From assembly GCF_049933045.1 (NCBI RefSeq), contig NZ_CP187926.1, positions 4,340,001 through 4,404,000 on the forward strand: a stretch of 64,000 nucleotides of DNA, in the 5' to 3' direction. Positions 1 to 9,862 of this stretch are shown piece after piece. The notes under the pieces were generated by a model that worked only from the letters and a program-made list of their open reading frames with translations, ran no database searches and was not told where the DNA came from. This DNA is from Pseudocolwellia sp049933045 (GTDB lineage Bacteria > Pseudomonadota > Gammaproteobacteria > Enterobacterales > Alteromonadaceae). Numbering within the stretch: the first letter of the stretch is position 1; the number at the start of each line of letters is the position of its first letter. Position numbers and translations under genes: made by a program.

Positions 1-203
1 TGGTTAAAATATGATTATCTTTTTGCGTTACAATTAAGTTATCCATTTGGTTCAAGCTTGGTTACAATAGAGTGTAATAACCATAATATTTAAAATTAAA
101 GATGTATACCACAATTGTCATGGTTGTCTTTAATAATGATTAAGTAACATAAGCATACTATAACGTGTGCCGCTATGATTCATACCAGCATCGGGAGCTG
201 TTC

Positions 204-1196
204 ATGATAATGAAATTTTCTACTAAAACATTAAGTGCCTTATTTGTAGGCGTTGTGTTTATCTTCTATCTTATTGGTGTGTTTTGGAGTTTTGAACCAG
301 ACACTTTTGATATAAAAGCAGAAGTAACTAAAGCTGCTGAAGCTGAGGGTGTATCTCCAGTAGTGGGTTACACAACCACAACAGCCTTAATTAAAGTTAC
401 TGAAACGTTACTTACTAAACCAGGTGGGTATTTAACCAATGATGCGCTGCCACCGTCGGTATTTTTAGATAATATTCCTTCATGGGAATTTGGTGTGTTA
501 GAAATGGTTCGAGATATGGCATTAGTGATGCGCCAAGAGTTTAGTCGCTCGCAATCTCAATCTATTGAAAACGAATATTTAAAAGTGGCTCAACCGCAAT
601 TTAATATCGACAGTAAAAGTTGGGCAATGCCAAGCGCTGAAGGTGAATACGGAAAAGCTTTAATTGAACTTTATAAATACCGCACTGCGTTAACAGATGT
701 AAACAGTCAATCAGCTCAGTTTTATGCAAGAGCAGATAACTTACGAGATTGGATAGGTGAAGTAACTAAGCGTTTAGGCAGTTATTCACAGCGTTTAAGT
801 TCAAGTGTTGGTCGTGATCAAGTTAATGTTGATTTAGCCGGCGATAGTGTTGCACAGCAATCTACTTATTCAGCATCTAACATTGAGCTAAAAACTAGCT
901 GGTGGACAATCGACAATGAGTTTTATGAAGCTCGTGGTGCTTGTTGGGCACTGTTACACTTTTTAAAAGCTGTTGAAATCGACTTTAATGATGTACTTGA
1001 AAAGAAAAATGCTCAAGTGAGCTTAAGACAAATTATAAGAGAATTAGAAGCCAGTCAGGAAGCGGTATGGAGTCCTATGGTTTTAAACGGAAGTGGTTTT
1101 GGGGTATTAGCTAATCATTCATTAGTAATGGCTAACTACATCTCTCGTGCGAATGCAGCACTAATAGATTTAAACGATTTATTGAGTCAAGGTTAA
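204..1196 (+). CDS. DUF2333 family membrane-anchored protein
   Basis: This 330-residue protein matches my recollection of the DUF2333 family of gammaproteobacteria; its function is unknown. One hydrophobic segment near the N-terminus (about residues 10-27, rich in V, F, L and G) would anchor it in the inner membrane with the rest in the periplasm. The remainder is soluble, with a Trp-rich stretch around residue 230 (TSWWTIDNEFYEARG). An upstream in-frame ATG exists at 165, but a GGGAG element at about 193-197 sits six bases before the ATG at 204, so I prefer 204. The barrel gene follows after 15 bases and probably shares the transcript. Confident in the gene, moderately in the family name. 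Confidence 0.8.
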   Translation: MIMKFSTKTLSALFVGVVFIFYLIGVFWSFEPDTFDIKAEVTKAAEAEGVSPVVGYTTTTALIKVTETLLTKPGGYLTNDALPPSVFLDNIPSWEFGVLEMVRDMALVMRQEFSRSQSQSIENEYLKVAQPQFNIDSKSWAMPSAEGEYGKALIELYKYRTALTDVNSQSAQFYARADNLRDWIGEVTKRLGSYSQRLSSSVGRDQVNVDLAGDSVAQQSTYSASNIELKTSWWTIDNEFYEARGACWALLHFLKAVEIDFNDVLEKKNAQVSLRQIIRELEASQEAVWSPMVLNGSGFGVLANHSLVMANYISRANAALIDLNDLLSQG

Positions 1197-1211
1197 ACAA
1201 AGGGATAAAAC

Positions 1212-1964
1212 ATGAAAAAAATACTTTTAGCGACAGCTTTATCGGCAGCTATATCAACTTCTGTTCAAGCTGATACGTTATTAGGCTTGTACGTTGGCGG
1301 ACAAATATGGGCAACGGAAGCATCAGGAACGTTTGGTGATAGTGGTAATAACCAAGCTGATTTTAATTTAGATGATCAAGAGCAAGGTAGTTTTTACGTA
1401 GCTTTTGAACATCCGTTACCATTAATTCCAAATATTAAGGTTGCGCGTACATCACTAGATACCGATGGTATTACTACGCTTTCAAGTAGTATTGATTTCA
1501 GAGGTGAAACTTATGATAGTACTTCTGAAGTAGCAACTAAGTTTGATCTAACTTACACAGATTACACGCTTTATTACGAAATTTTTGATAACGATCTTGT
1601 ATCAATTGATTTTGGTATTACTGGCCGTGATTTCGATACAGACATCACATTAAGTCAAGAAGGCAAAAGCTCAGGAACATTAAGCGCTTCAGGTATTGTA
1701 CCTATGCTTTATGCTTACACTAATATTGGCTTACCTTTTACAGGTTTTAACGTATTCGGTGAAGGTAACTTCTTATCAATAGGTGATCACACCCTTTATG
1801 ACTTTCAAGTGGGTGTAAGCTACGAATTAATTGATAACCTAGCTGTAGATGTTGATTTAACTTTAGGTTACCGCGCTGTTCAACTTGAAATTGATGACTT
1901 AGATAACTTACATTCTAACTTAGATTTTAAAGGTGTATTTGCTGGCGCAATTGTTCACTTTTAA
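1212..1964 (+). CDS. TIGR04219-like outer membrane beta-barrel protein
   Basis: A 250-residue protein with a cleavable signal peptide (MKKILLATALSAAISTSVQA, cut before DTLLG). The mature part has alternating hydrophobic and polar strands and ends in HF, the aromatic C-terminus expected of an outer-membrane barrel substrate of BAM. The mature start, LLGLYVGGQIWATEASG, resembles the TIGR04219 family of small barrels found in Alteromonadales and Vibrionales. No transport substrate can be inferred. It sits 15 bases after the DUF2333 gene with an AAAGGG ribosome site, and a strong terminator follows. Alternatives are other OmpW/OmpA-like small barrels. Confidence 0.8.
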   Translation: MKKILLATALSAAISTSVQADTLLGLYVGGQIWATEASGTFGDSGNNQADFNLDDQEQGSFYVAFEHPLPLIPNIKVARTSLDTDGITTLSSSIDFRGETYDSTSEVATKFDLTYTDYTLYYEIFDNDLVSIDFGITGRDFDTDITLSQEGKSSGTLSASGIVPMLYAYTNIGLPFTGFNVFGEGNFLSIGDHTLYDFQVGVSYELIDNLAVDVDLTLGYRAVQLEIDDLDNLHSNLDFKGVFAGAIVHF

Positions 1965-2030
1965 GTGAGATAACGCTGACGGTTATTTGTTTACGTTACT
2001 TGTGAACAAACAATCAATAGACACAAAAAA

Positions 2031-2058
2031 GGGGCTGAATATTCAGCCCCTTTTTATT
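2031..2058. terminator. Rho-independent terminator, probably bidirectional
   Basis: A perfect 10-base inverted repeat (GGGGCTGAAT / ATTCAGCCCC) is flanked by an A run on the left and a T run on the right. It therefore suits the plus-strand barrel gene and the converging minus-strand hslO transcript. Confidence 0.9.
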
Positions 2059-2088
2059 TTTTAAATTTATGAACTCGTTAAACTTTTA

Positions 2089-2130
2089 TATCTAATAGTT
2101 AATATCTAATAGTTAATATCTAATAGTTAG
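2089..2130. repeat. 14-bp tandem repeat, three copies
   Basis: Three head-to-tail copies of TATCTAATAGTTAA (the third ends in AG) run directly up to the stop codon of hslO, which a degenerate partial copy (TAGCTAATGG) overlaps. Copy number is likely to vary between strains. Confidence 0.85.
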
Positions 2131-2133
2131 TAG

Positions 2134-3003
2134 CTAATGGCTTTGGTCGTCATCAGTTAAGAATAATGCAAGTTTAGCTTCGTCGAAATCATAAGTGGTT
2201 CTACAATAATCACACGTCATAGACACTTTACCTTGCTCTTCAATAATACTTTTAAGCTCTGCAGGATCTATTTGAGCAATAGCATTTATACACTTCTGTT
2301 GGCCACAACTACATTGATAAGACACTGCTTGTGGTTCAAATAATCTAACTTCTTCTTGATGATATAAGCGGTACAGTAAATCTTCAGCTTTTAACGTAAA
2401 TATTTCTTCTGCTTTAATCGTATTCGTTAGCTGACATAAGTGTTCGTAATCAGCTAACTGGTTTTCTTTGGTATCAGCATCAGGTAATAATTGAATTAAA
2501 CTTCCAGCAACTTGCTGATTAGCTTCATCGATAAATAACCAAATTTTTGTTGGGATTTGCTCAGACACTTCAAAGTAATGCGCTAAACATTCAGCTAAAG
2601 TGTCTTTTTCTAAAGCTACAACGCCTTGGTAAGGTTCGCCTTTAGTAGGGCGAATGGTAATTACCATTGTACCTTTACCCACAATCTCTTTTAAACCACT
2701 GCCCGTTACATCGTCAAATGAACGGGCAATAGCGCGCATTTCTTGTTTATGATTACCGTTTACTGCTAAGTAGCCAATAGGTCCGTCGCCTTGTAGTTGA
2801 ACGGCAATTTCACCATCAAACTTTAAGGTAGCGGTTAATAAGCATGTTGCTGCGACTAATTCACCTAATAATTCACTCACACCTTTTGGGTAGTCGTGTA
2901 GGGCAATAATGTCTTTGTAGGTTTTGTGTAATTGTACAAGTTCACCACGAACGTGCATGTTGTCAAATAAGTAACGATTAAGAACGTCTGCTTTGATGGT
3001 CAT
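2134..3003 (-). CDS. hslO: Hsp33 redox-regulated molecular chaperone
   Basis: Hsp33 is a cytoplasmic holdase chaperone switched on by oxidative unfolding. The 289-residue length matches the family. The N-terminal folding domain covers about residues 1-180. The C-terminal redox switch carries the four zinc cysteines as CSCGQQKC and, about 30 residues later, CDYC, so the zinc-binding thiol switch is intact. It lies three bases downstream of hslR on the same strand, the same pair as in E. coli, and is probably cotranscribed as a stress operon. The start is an ATG preceded by AGAGGATTTAAACG. Confidence 0.96.
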   Translation of the reverse strand: MTIKADVLNRYLFDNMHVRGELVQLHKTYKDIIALHDYPKGVSELLGELVAATCLLTATLKFDGEIAVQLQGDGPIGYLAVNGNHKQEMRAIARSFDDVTGSGLKEIVGKGTMVITIRPTKGEPYQGVVALEKDTLAECLAHYFEVSEQIPTKIWLFIDEANQQVAGSLIQLLPDADTKENQLADYEHLCQLTNTIKAEEIFTLKAEDLLYRLYHQEEVRLFEPQAVSYQCSCGQQKCINAIAQIDPAELKSIIEEQGKVSMTCDYCRTTYDFDEAKLALFLTDDDQSH

Positions 3004-3006
3004 CGT

Positions 3007-3414
3007 TTAAATCCTCTCTTTAAATTCTCTTAGCTTACGACGCTGTTTTTTATCGGGTTTGGTATCGCTTGCAGGGCTGAGTAAAATACCTTGCTGGCGC
3101 GCTAAACTGTTTTTCTCTCTCACTTCTATACTGGCGTCAGTTTCTTGATATAAAGTTTGAGCAAAAGTAGCGTCTTTTCGTCTTTCTGCAATAGCTATTA
3201 CAAGTACTTCTTTGTCTTCATAGCCTTGTCTAATTCTTATTAGATCGCCAATGTTAACTGCTTTACTTGATTTGCTTCTTTGGCCGTTGTAAAAAACTTT
3301 ACCGCCATCGATCATTTGTTTAGCTATTGCACGTGTTTTGTAAAATCGAGCAGCCCAAAGCCATTTATCTAATCGGGCAGATAAATTTTCTTGTGTTTTA
3401 TTATTTTGATCCAT
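3007..3414 (-). CDS. hslR: Heat shock protein 15, S4-domain RNA-binding protein
   Basis: Hsp15 binds the free 50S ribosomal subunit carrying a stalled nascent chain and helps recycle it. The 135-residue protein has the S4 RNA-binding domain at about residues 12-60 (RLDKWLWAARFYKTRAIAKQ, then GGKVFYNGQRSKSSKAV) and a basic C-terminal tail (DKKQRRKLREFKERI), both typical. It is the first gene of the hslR-hslO pair. The 498-base gap upstream must hold its promoter and that of the divergent secretion operon. Confidence 0.95.
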   Translation of the reverse strand: MDQNNKTQENLSARLDKWLWAARFYKTRAIAKQMIDGGKVFYNGQRSKSSKAVNIGDLIRIRQGYEDKEVLVIAIAERRKDATFAQTLYQETDASIEVREKNSLARQQGILLSPASDTKPDKKQRRKLREFKERI

Positions 3415-3912
3415 AATAATCTCAATTCTTTTAAATTTAGCTAAGTGAATAATATATGAAATTTTGCTATATAATTCAATTACTTAACCTTATAACGGGT
3501 TATTTCTAATTGCGCGCAAGGTATCATACCACTCATTTATTCTCTACTTTTTAGCGTGTAAAGGCCGCGTAAACAATCATTACTGACTTAAGAATGATGT
3601 TTAAGTATCCATGTTATTGAGGGTGTTTTACGTATATCAAGTCAAACCATCGCTTTTCAGTAAAATACCTAGAAATTAATTAAAGATAAGTAAAGTAATT
3701 GAGTCAGTTATCATGTACCGTATATTTTGTGCTATATTTGTTAAATCAATGGCTTATTACGTTAGGTTAATGCGAGAGTTAAGTCTTCTTAAGTATTTGT
3801 CTTAATTTAGTAATAATTAATAGTTACAATCTGTGTAGATGGCTTGTTGCAAAGACTTTGCTCACGTATCATCATAAATATGCAGTTTCAGTTATCCTAG
3901 TGTAAGAATATA
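3415..3912. promoter_or_regulatory. Divergent intergenic region between hslR and gspC
   Basis: No supported gene lies here. By position it must hold the hslR-hslO promoter (minus) and the gspC operon promoter (plus). It is AT-rich, and I could not pick a convincing -35/-10 pair or a named operator by eye. Confidence 0.4.
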
Positions 3913-4860
3913 ATGCAGTTATCTCATAGTCTTTCGCCTATCGCGGAAACCTTATTAAAATTACCTCATGCTAAAATCGCTAAGATTCTTGGCTTATTCA
4001 TATTAATTTATATCGCCTATCTATTATCAAAACTTACTTGGTTATTTTTAGATGATTTACCTCAGCATAATCCAAACACTTCAAACGCTGTTTTTTCCCA
4101 AAGTAAAAATGCTTCCGCAAGTTATAATTTATCTGATGTGAAATCCCTTAATTTATTTGGTGAATATAATCAGTCTGCTGCGGTTGATAAAGAAGAAGAC
4201 ATTGAAGATGCACCGGAAACTAATTTAAAACTTACATTAACAGGTGTTGCTGCCAGTGATGTAGAAGCAAGATCAGCAGCCATTATTCAAAAAAATGGCG
4301 TACAAGAAATTTACGCGATTGATGAAACCATTAACGGTACACGAGCTGTTCTTAAGAAAGTTTATAACGATAGAGTACATATTCGACATTCAGGCAGATT
4401 AGAAACCTTGATGCTTGATGGTTTTGACTATAATGACTCTACAAGGAAAAATAATAGCGCTTCGCGGAAACCAAATGCCGCTAGAGAAGGTCCTATAAAA
4501 GATAACGCTGAAAATACGCGTATCGATAATAGATCAAATGAGGCGCTGACTACACAAGCTCAGAACTTAAGAGACGATATTAATGAAGACCCTGGGAAGA
4601 TTACTGATTACTTAAAAATCTCACCTAAGCGTGAAGATGGCCAAATTATCGGGTACCGTTTAATGCCAGGGAAAAATCCAGAGTTTTTCAAAACATCAGG
4701 TTTAAAAAGTGGTGATGTTGCTATTCAAATGAATGGTTTCGATTTAAGCCAACCTAGTGAAGCCGCACAAGCATTAAAAGCATTAAAACAAGAACAAGAA
4801 CTTTCACTCTTAGTAAAAAGAAATGATGATATTACGGAAATACTTTTTAGTATTAACTAA
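3913..4860 (+). CDS. gspC: Type II secretion system protein GspC
   Basis: GspC is the inner-membrane subunit that links the assembly platform to the secretin and helps select substrates. The 315-residue protein has a short cytoplasmic start, one membrane helix at about residues 24-45 (AKILGLFILIYIAYLLSKLT), a periplasmic homology-region domain at about 65-165 (SDVKSLNLFGEYN onward), a polar linker, and a C-terminal PDZ domain at about 230-315 (GYRLMPGKNPEFFKTSGLKS). It is the first gene of the gspC-N operon. Length and architecture are standard. Confidence 0.95.
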   Translation: MQLSHSLSPIAETLLKLPHAKIAKILGLFILIYIAYLLSKLTWLFLDDLPQHNPNTSNAVFSQSKNASASYNLSDVKSLNLFGEYNQSAAVDKEEDIEDAPETNLKLTLTGVAASDVEARSAAIIQKNGVQEIYAIDETINGTRAVLKKVYNDRVHIRHSGRLETLMLDGFDYNDSTRKNNSASRKPNAAREGPIKDNAENTRIDNRSNEALTTQAQNLRDDINEDPGKITDYLKISPKREDGQIIGYRLMPGKNPEFFKTSGLKSGDVAIQMNGFDLSQPSEAAQALKALKQEQELSLLVKRNDDITEILFSIN

Positions 4861-4928
4861 TCTTCAGATAATTAAATTGCTCAGCAAAATTGATGGATAA
4901 AATAGAAATGACAAATGAGGTATTTTCC

Positions 4929-7025
4929 ATGCGTAAGAATTCAACTACGCCTTTATTTAAAAAAGCTTTCACATTCTTTAGCGCAGCTGTTTTATTCAAT
5001 CTCTTTTTATTCTGTACGCAAGTTCAGGCTGCTAGCTATTCTCCTAACTTCAAAAATACTGAGATAGTAGAGTTTATTAACATCGTGGGTAAAAACCTTA
5101 ATAAAACCATGGTGGTTGATCCTAATGTTAGAGGTAAAGTTAATCTACGTAGTTACGATGCTTTAACTGAAGAGCAGTACTATCAAGTTTTCCTTAACGT
5201 ATTAGAAGTTTATGGTTTTGCTGCGGTTGAAATGGAAAATAATATCGTCAAAGTTATTCGTAACAAAGATGCTAAAACCTCTTCCATTCCAGTGGTTGGT
5301 GATGAAAACCCAGGCGTAGGTGACCAAATGGTTACTCGCGTAGTTGAAGTTAAAAATGTAACGGTACGCGAATTAGTACCTTTATTACGCCAACTATCAG
5401 ATCAATCTGGTGGTGGTAATGTAGTTAACTATGACCCTGCAAACGTAATTTTATTAACAGGTACTGCGGCAACGGTTAATCGTTTAGTTACTGTAATTGA
5501 ACGTGTTGATAAAGCCGGTGATCAAGATGTGCAGATTATTAAACTTCAATATGCATCAGCAGGTGAAATGGTGCGAATTATTGAAGCCATGAGCAAAAGT
5601 ACTGATGGTAAAGCGGGTACGCCAACGTTCTTAATTCCAAAAATTGTTGCTGACGATAGAACTAATAGCGTTATTGTTAGCGGTGAATCACAAGCGCGTA
5701 AGCGTATTGCTAAATTAATCGCGCGCTTAGATAGTGAACTTGAAACAAACGGTAATACTCGTGTTTATTATTTGAAATATGCTAAAGCAGAAGACTTAGT
5801 CAAAGTGCTTGAAGGTGTCAGTAAATCAATCGAGTCAGAAGGTAAAACTACAAGTAAGACATCTTCACGTAATACGTCATCGCGTGATATCAGTATTGAT
5901 TCTCATGATGATACCAACACCCTTGTTATTACAGCAGAACCCGACATGCTTCGCTCACTTGAAGCGGTTATTCGTCAATTAGATATCCGTAGAGCTCAAG
6001 TACATGTTGAAGCCATTATCGTGGAAGTTTTTGAATCAGATGGTGTTAGCTTAGGTATTCAGTGGTTTTCACCTAGCGCAGGCTTTACACAGTTTACGAA
6101 TAATTCAGCGTCATTAAGTTCTGTTGCTGCAGGTGTTTATGCTGCTCAAACGACTGAAGGTGATGTTGTTCCTGCCGTATATTCATCAGAAACAGGTAAT
6201 CTTATAAGTGATCAATATAACGAAAATGATGTTGACGGTGATTACACTCTTTTAAGTGAAGTGCTAGGTTCAGCAAGTGGTTTGGTTACCGGTATTTTAA
6301 GAGGTGATATTGGTGCAATTCTTCAAGCAGCGAGCACAGACACCAACTCTAATATCCTAGCAACACCAAGTATTACTACACTCGATAACGAAGAAGCTTA
6401 TTTCTTAGTTGGGCAAGAAGTACCTATTATTACAGGTTCAGCTACAGGCTCTGGTAACAGTAATCCATTCCAAACTGTTGACCGTCAAGAAGTAGGTATT
6501 AAATTAAAAATAACACCGCAAGTAAATGAAGGTAGTGCTGTACAACTTACTATCGAGCAAGAAGTTTCATCAGTAAGTGGTGCAACGGGCGTAGATATCT
6601 CTATCAACAAACGTGAAATTAAAACCACCATTATGGCAGACAGTGGTAGAACCATTGTTTTAGGTGGCTTAATTGATGAAGACGTACAAGAAAGTGTTCA
6701 GAAAGTACCCTTGTTAGGTGATCTTCCATTCATCGGTGCCTTATTCAGATCAACAAGTAATACAAAGCGTAAACGTAACTTAATGGTATTTTTAAAGCCG
6801 ACGATTATTCGTGATGGCGAAAGCATGGATAAAATCAGTCAAGACAAATACAACTATATTCGTGCTGATGAAATGCGTAAAAGAGAAGACGGTTTAGACT
6901 TAATGGACAACGAAAAATTACCATTACTTCCTAAATGGAATGACTCGCTTGAGTTACCACCTTCTTTTGATGAATACATCAACAAAACAGATGACGTAAG
7001 CACTTTAGAACTGATAAAAGAATAA
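4929..7025 (+). CDS. gspD: Type II secretion secretin GspD
   Basis: GspD forms the outer-membrane secretin channel. I place the start at 4929 because GAGG lies eight bases upstream and the resulting protein opens with a proper signal peptide (MRKNSTTPLFKK, hydrophobic core, VQA|ASYSP). An in-frame ATG at 4890 would add 13 polar residues. In order: N0 domain (NFKNTEIVEFINIVGKNLNK), N1-N3 KH-like domains, a Ser/Thr-rich linker (TTSKTSSRNTSSRD), then the secretin barrel with the signature VPLLGDLPFIGALFRST. A C-terminal tail of about 70 residues follows the barrel and may serve pilotin binding; no pilotin gene is nearby. Confidence 0.95.
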   Translation: MRKNSTTPLFKKAFTFFSAAVLFNLFLFCTQVQAASYSPNFKNTEIVEFINIVGKNLNKTMVVDPNVRGKVNLRSYDALTEEQYYQVFLNVLEVYGFAAVEMENNIVKVIRNKDAKTSSIPVVGDENPGVGDQMVTRVVEVKNVTVRELVPLLRQLSDQSGGGNVVNYDPANVILLTGTAATVNRLVTVIERVDKAGDQDVQIIKLQYASAGEMVRIIEAMSKSTDGKAGTPTFLIPKIVADDRTNSVIVSGESQARKRIAKLIARLDSELETNGNTRVYYLKYAKAEDLVKVLEGVSKSIESEGKTTSKTSSRNTSSRDISIDSHDDTNTLVITAEPDMLRSLEAVIRQLDIRRAQVHVEAIIVEVFESDGVSLGIQWFSPSAGFTQFTNNSASLSSVAAGVYAAQTTEGDVVPAVYSSETGNLISDQYNENDVDGDYTLLSEVLGSASGLVTGILRGDIGAILQAASTDTNSNILATPSITTLDNEEAYFLVGQEVPIITGSATGSGNSNPFQTVDRQEVGIKLKITPQVNEGSAVQLTIEQEVSSVSGATGVDISINKREIKTTIMADSGRTIVLGGLIDEDVQESVQKVPLLGDLPFIGALFRSTSNTKRKRNLMVFLKPTIIRDGESMDKISQDKYNYIRADEMRKREDGLDLMDNEKLPLLPKWNDSLELPPSFDEYINKTDDVSTLELIKE

Positions 7026-7030
7026 TAGTA

Positions 7031-8566
7031 ATGAATGAACTTGAAGAACAAGCAGGTTTAGCTGCATCTACTGTTGAAGCTGAAGAAGAATTTGTACTTG
7101 AACCTCATCAGCTCCCTTTTGGTTTTGCTAAGCGCCATAGCGTGCTTATTACACAAAATGATGATGGTTACGTACTACATTGTTTAGAAAATGTTAAAGC
7201 TGATATTTTGTTAGAAGTGCGCCGAGCACTTCAAGCGCCTTTTACAGTAAAAGTAGAAAGCGCTCCTGAGTTTGAACTTGCGTTAACCATCGCTTATCAA
7301 AGAGATTCATCTGAAGCTAAACAGATGATGGAAGATATAGGTAACGAAGTTAACTTATACTCAATTGCTGATGAAATAACAGAAAGCGAAGATTTACTCG
7401 AAAACGAAGACGACGCGCCAATTATCAAACTCATTAACGCTATGTTAAGTGAAGCGATTAAAGAAAGAGCGTCGGATATTCATATAGAAACTTTCGAAAA
7501 TACCTTACAAATACGTTTCCGTGTTGATGGTGTTTTACGCGAAGTATTAAAACCAAATAAACAGCTAGCGTCTTTATTGGTTTCTCGTATCAAGGTTATG
7601 GCTAAACTTGATATCGCCGAGAAGCGTATCCCGCAAGATGGTCGTATTTCATTAAAAATTGGTGGCCGTGCTGTTGATGTACGTGTATCAACTATGCCTA
7701 CAGGCCATGGTGAACGTGTTGTATTACGTTTATTAGATAAAAACGCAGCGCGCTTAAATCTTATTGATTTAGGTATGGCAGAAGACACACGCGAACATTT
7801 TTCAACGCTTATCGAAAAACCTCACGGAATTATTCTTGTAACAGGCCCTACAGGTTCTGGTAAAAGTACCACGCTTTATGCAGGTTTATCGCAAATCGAT
7901 AGCAAAGAGCGCAATATTCTAACAGTAGAAGATCCAATTGAATTCGCAATTGAAGGCATTGGACAAACTCAAGTAAATACTAAAGTAGACATGACATTTG
8001 CTCGTGGTTTACGTGCTATCTTACGACAAGATCCTGATGTAGTTATGGTAGGTGAAATTCGAGATTTAGAAACTGCGCAAATATCAGTACAAGCGAGTTT
8101 AACGGGTCACTTAGTTTTATCAACACTTCATACAAACTCAGCAGCTGGTGCAATAACACGTATGGAAGATATGGGTGTTGAACCTTTTCTTCTATCATCA
8201 AGTTTATTGGGTGTGTTAGCGCAGCGCTTAGTGAGAACCTTATGTCCTCATTGTCGTGAAAGCCATTTACCGAATGAAGAAGAACAAAAGCTACTTGATT
8301 TACCTGAAGGTAATACCAAACCTATTTATAGAGCTGTAGGTTGTATTGAATGTAATATGAAAGGTTATAAAGGCCGAACAGGTATTCATGAATTATTATA
8401 TGTAGACGATACCGTGCGCGAGCTTATTCATAATGGCCAAGGTGAACAGGCTATTGAGAAATTTATCCGTAAAAGCACCCGTAGTATTCGACGTGACGGC
8501 TTTAATAAAGTGATGTTAGGTTTAACAACACTTGAAGAAGTTTTACGTGTTACGAGAGAAGGATAA
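7031..8566 (+). CDS. gspE: Type II secretion ATPase GspE
   Basis: GspE is the cytoplasmic hexameric ATPase that powers pseudopilus assembly. The 511-residue protein has an N-terminal domain that contacts GspL, a linker, then the ATPase core with Walker A GPTGSGKST at about residues 272-280, the Asp box (TVEDPIEF), Walker B (DPDVVMVGEIRD) and the His box (LVLSTLHTN). A tetracysteine zinc motif (LCPHC, then CIECNMKG) at about 405-440 is typical of GspE. It starts five bases after gspD. Confidence 0.97.
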   Translation: MNELEEQAGLAASTVEAEEEFVLEPHQLPFGFAKRHSVLITQNDDGYVLHCLENVKADILLEVRRALQAPFTVKVESAPEFELALTIAYQRDSSEAKQMMEDIGNEVNLYSIADEITESEDLLENEDDAPIIKLINAMLSEAIKERASDIHIETFENTLQIRFRVDGVLREVLKPNKQLASLLVSRIKVMAKLDIAEKRIPQDGRISLKIGGRAVDVRVSTMPTGHGERVVLRLLDKNAARLNLIDLGMAEDTREHFSTLIEKPHGIILVTGPTGSGKSTTLYAGLSQIDSKERNILTVEDPIEFAIEGIGQTQVNTKVDMTFARGLRAILRQDPDVVMVGEIRDLETAQISVQASLTGHLVLSTLHTNSAAGAITRMEDMGVEPFLLSSSLLGVLAQRLVRTLCPHCRESHLPNEEEQKLLDLPEGNTKPIYRAVGCIECNMKGYKGRTGIHELLYVDDTVRELIHNGQGEQAIEKFIRKSTRSIRRDGFNKVMLGLTTLEEVLRVTREG

Positions 8567-8580
8567 GGTAAAAATATTCT

Positions 8581-9804
8581 ATGGCAGCATTTGATTATCA
8601 AGCCGTTGACAGCCGTGGTAAAACCAAAAAAGGTGTTATTGAAGGCGATACTCCCAGACAAGTACGAAGCTTGCTGCGTGACAAAGGCTTAATGCCCACT
8701 GAAGTTACCCCGAGCTTACAAAGAAAAAACAAGTCTTCAACCAAAGGTGGCTTTGGTGCAGCTAAAAAAATATCCGCATCAGAACTCGCGTTAATAACAC
8801 GACAACTGGCGACTCTTTCAGAGTCAGGCTTACCGCTTGAAGAAGCGTTAATGGCTGTAGCTGAGCAATGTGATAAAAATGCATTGAAAAGTATGATGAT
8901 GGCGGTTCGAACCAAGGTAACTGAAGGTTACGGTTTGGCTGAAAGTATGTCTGAATTTCCTCATGTATTTAACCACTTATTTCGCGCTATGGTTGCCGCA
9001 GGTGAAAAATCAGGACATTTAGACAAAGTACTTAATCGCTTAGCTGATTACACTGAACAACGTCAGCATTTACGTTCTCAAATGATTCAAGCGTTAGTTT
9101 ATCCTGTGATCATGACCGTTGTGGCGGTTGGTGTTATCTCTATTCTATTAACAGCTGTTGTACCTAAAATTGTAGGACAGTTCGAGCATTTAGGTGCAAA
9201 CTTACCTGGCACGACACGATTTTTAATAAGTAGCAGTGATTTTTTGCAATCTTATGGTTTATTTATTGTCATATTAATTGTTGGCGCCATAATCGGATTT
9301 TCACGATTAATGCAAAAGCCAGCATTTAGGTTTAAAGCTCACGAACGTATTATAAGGCTTCCAGGTATAGGTAAAGTTTCAAAAGGGCTCAATACCGCCC
9401 GTTTTGCTCGTACATTAAGTATATTAACCGCGAGTGCCGTACCTTTATTAGAAAGTATGACAATTGCTGGCGAAGTACTTGATAACTTATATATTAAACG
9501 CAGAGTAAAAGAAGCTTCTGATAAAGTTAGAGAAGGTACAAGTCTTCGCGTTTCTTTAGAGCAAACGAAATTATTTCCGCCGATGATGCTTCATATGATC
9601 GCCAGTGGTGAAAAAAGTGGACAACTTGAACACATGTTAGGCAGAGCCGCTGATAACCAAGATAGAGAGTTTGAATCTTTAGTGAATATTTCACTCAAAG
9701 CTTTTGAACCTGCATTAATGGTTTCAATGGCAGGGGTCGTGTTATTTATTGTAATGGCGATATTACAACCCATATTACAGTTAAACACATTGATCGGTAG
9801 TTAA
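8581..9804 (+). CDS. gspF: Type II secretion inner-membrane platform protein GspF
   Basis: GspF is the polytopic core of the inner-membrane platform. The 407-residue length is normal. Two repeated T2SSF domains (about residues 70-195 and 273-395) each end in a membrane helix. The helices visible are at about 170-195, 222-245 and 375-400, giving the standard three-helix topology. It begins 14 bases after gspE within the operon. Confidence 0.96.
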   Translation: MAAFDYQAVDSRGKTKKGVIEGDTPRQVRSLLRDKGLMPTEVTPSLQRKNKSSTKGGFGAAKKISASELALITRQLATLSESGLPLEEALMAVAEQCDKNALKSMMMAVRTKVTEGYGLAESMSEFPHVFNHLFRAMVAAGEKSGHLDKVLNRLADYTEQRQHLRSQMIQALVYPVIMTVVAVGVISILLTAVVPKIVGQFEHLGANLPGTTRFLISSSDFLQSYGLFIVILIVGAIIGFSRLMQKPAFRFKAHERIIRLPGIGKVSKGLNTARFARTLSILTASAVPLLESMTIAGEVLDNLYIKRRVKEASDKVREGTSLRVSLEQTKLFPPMMLHMIASGEKSGQLEHMLGRAADNQDREFESLVNISLKAFEPALMVSMAGVVLFIVMAILQPILQLNTLIGS

Positions 9805-9862
9805 AAAATATCGTAACATTTTTTCAAATCAAATTATTACAGACATAAATCAGGAAATAAAA

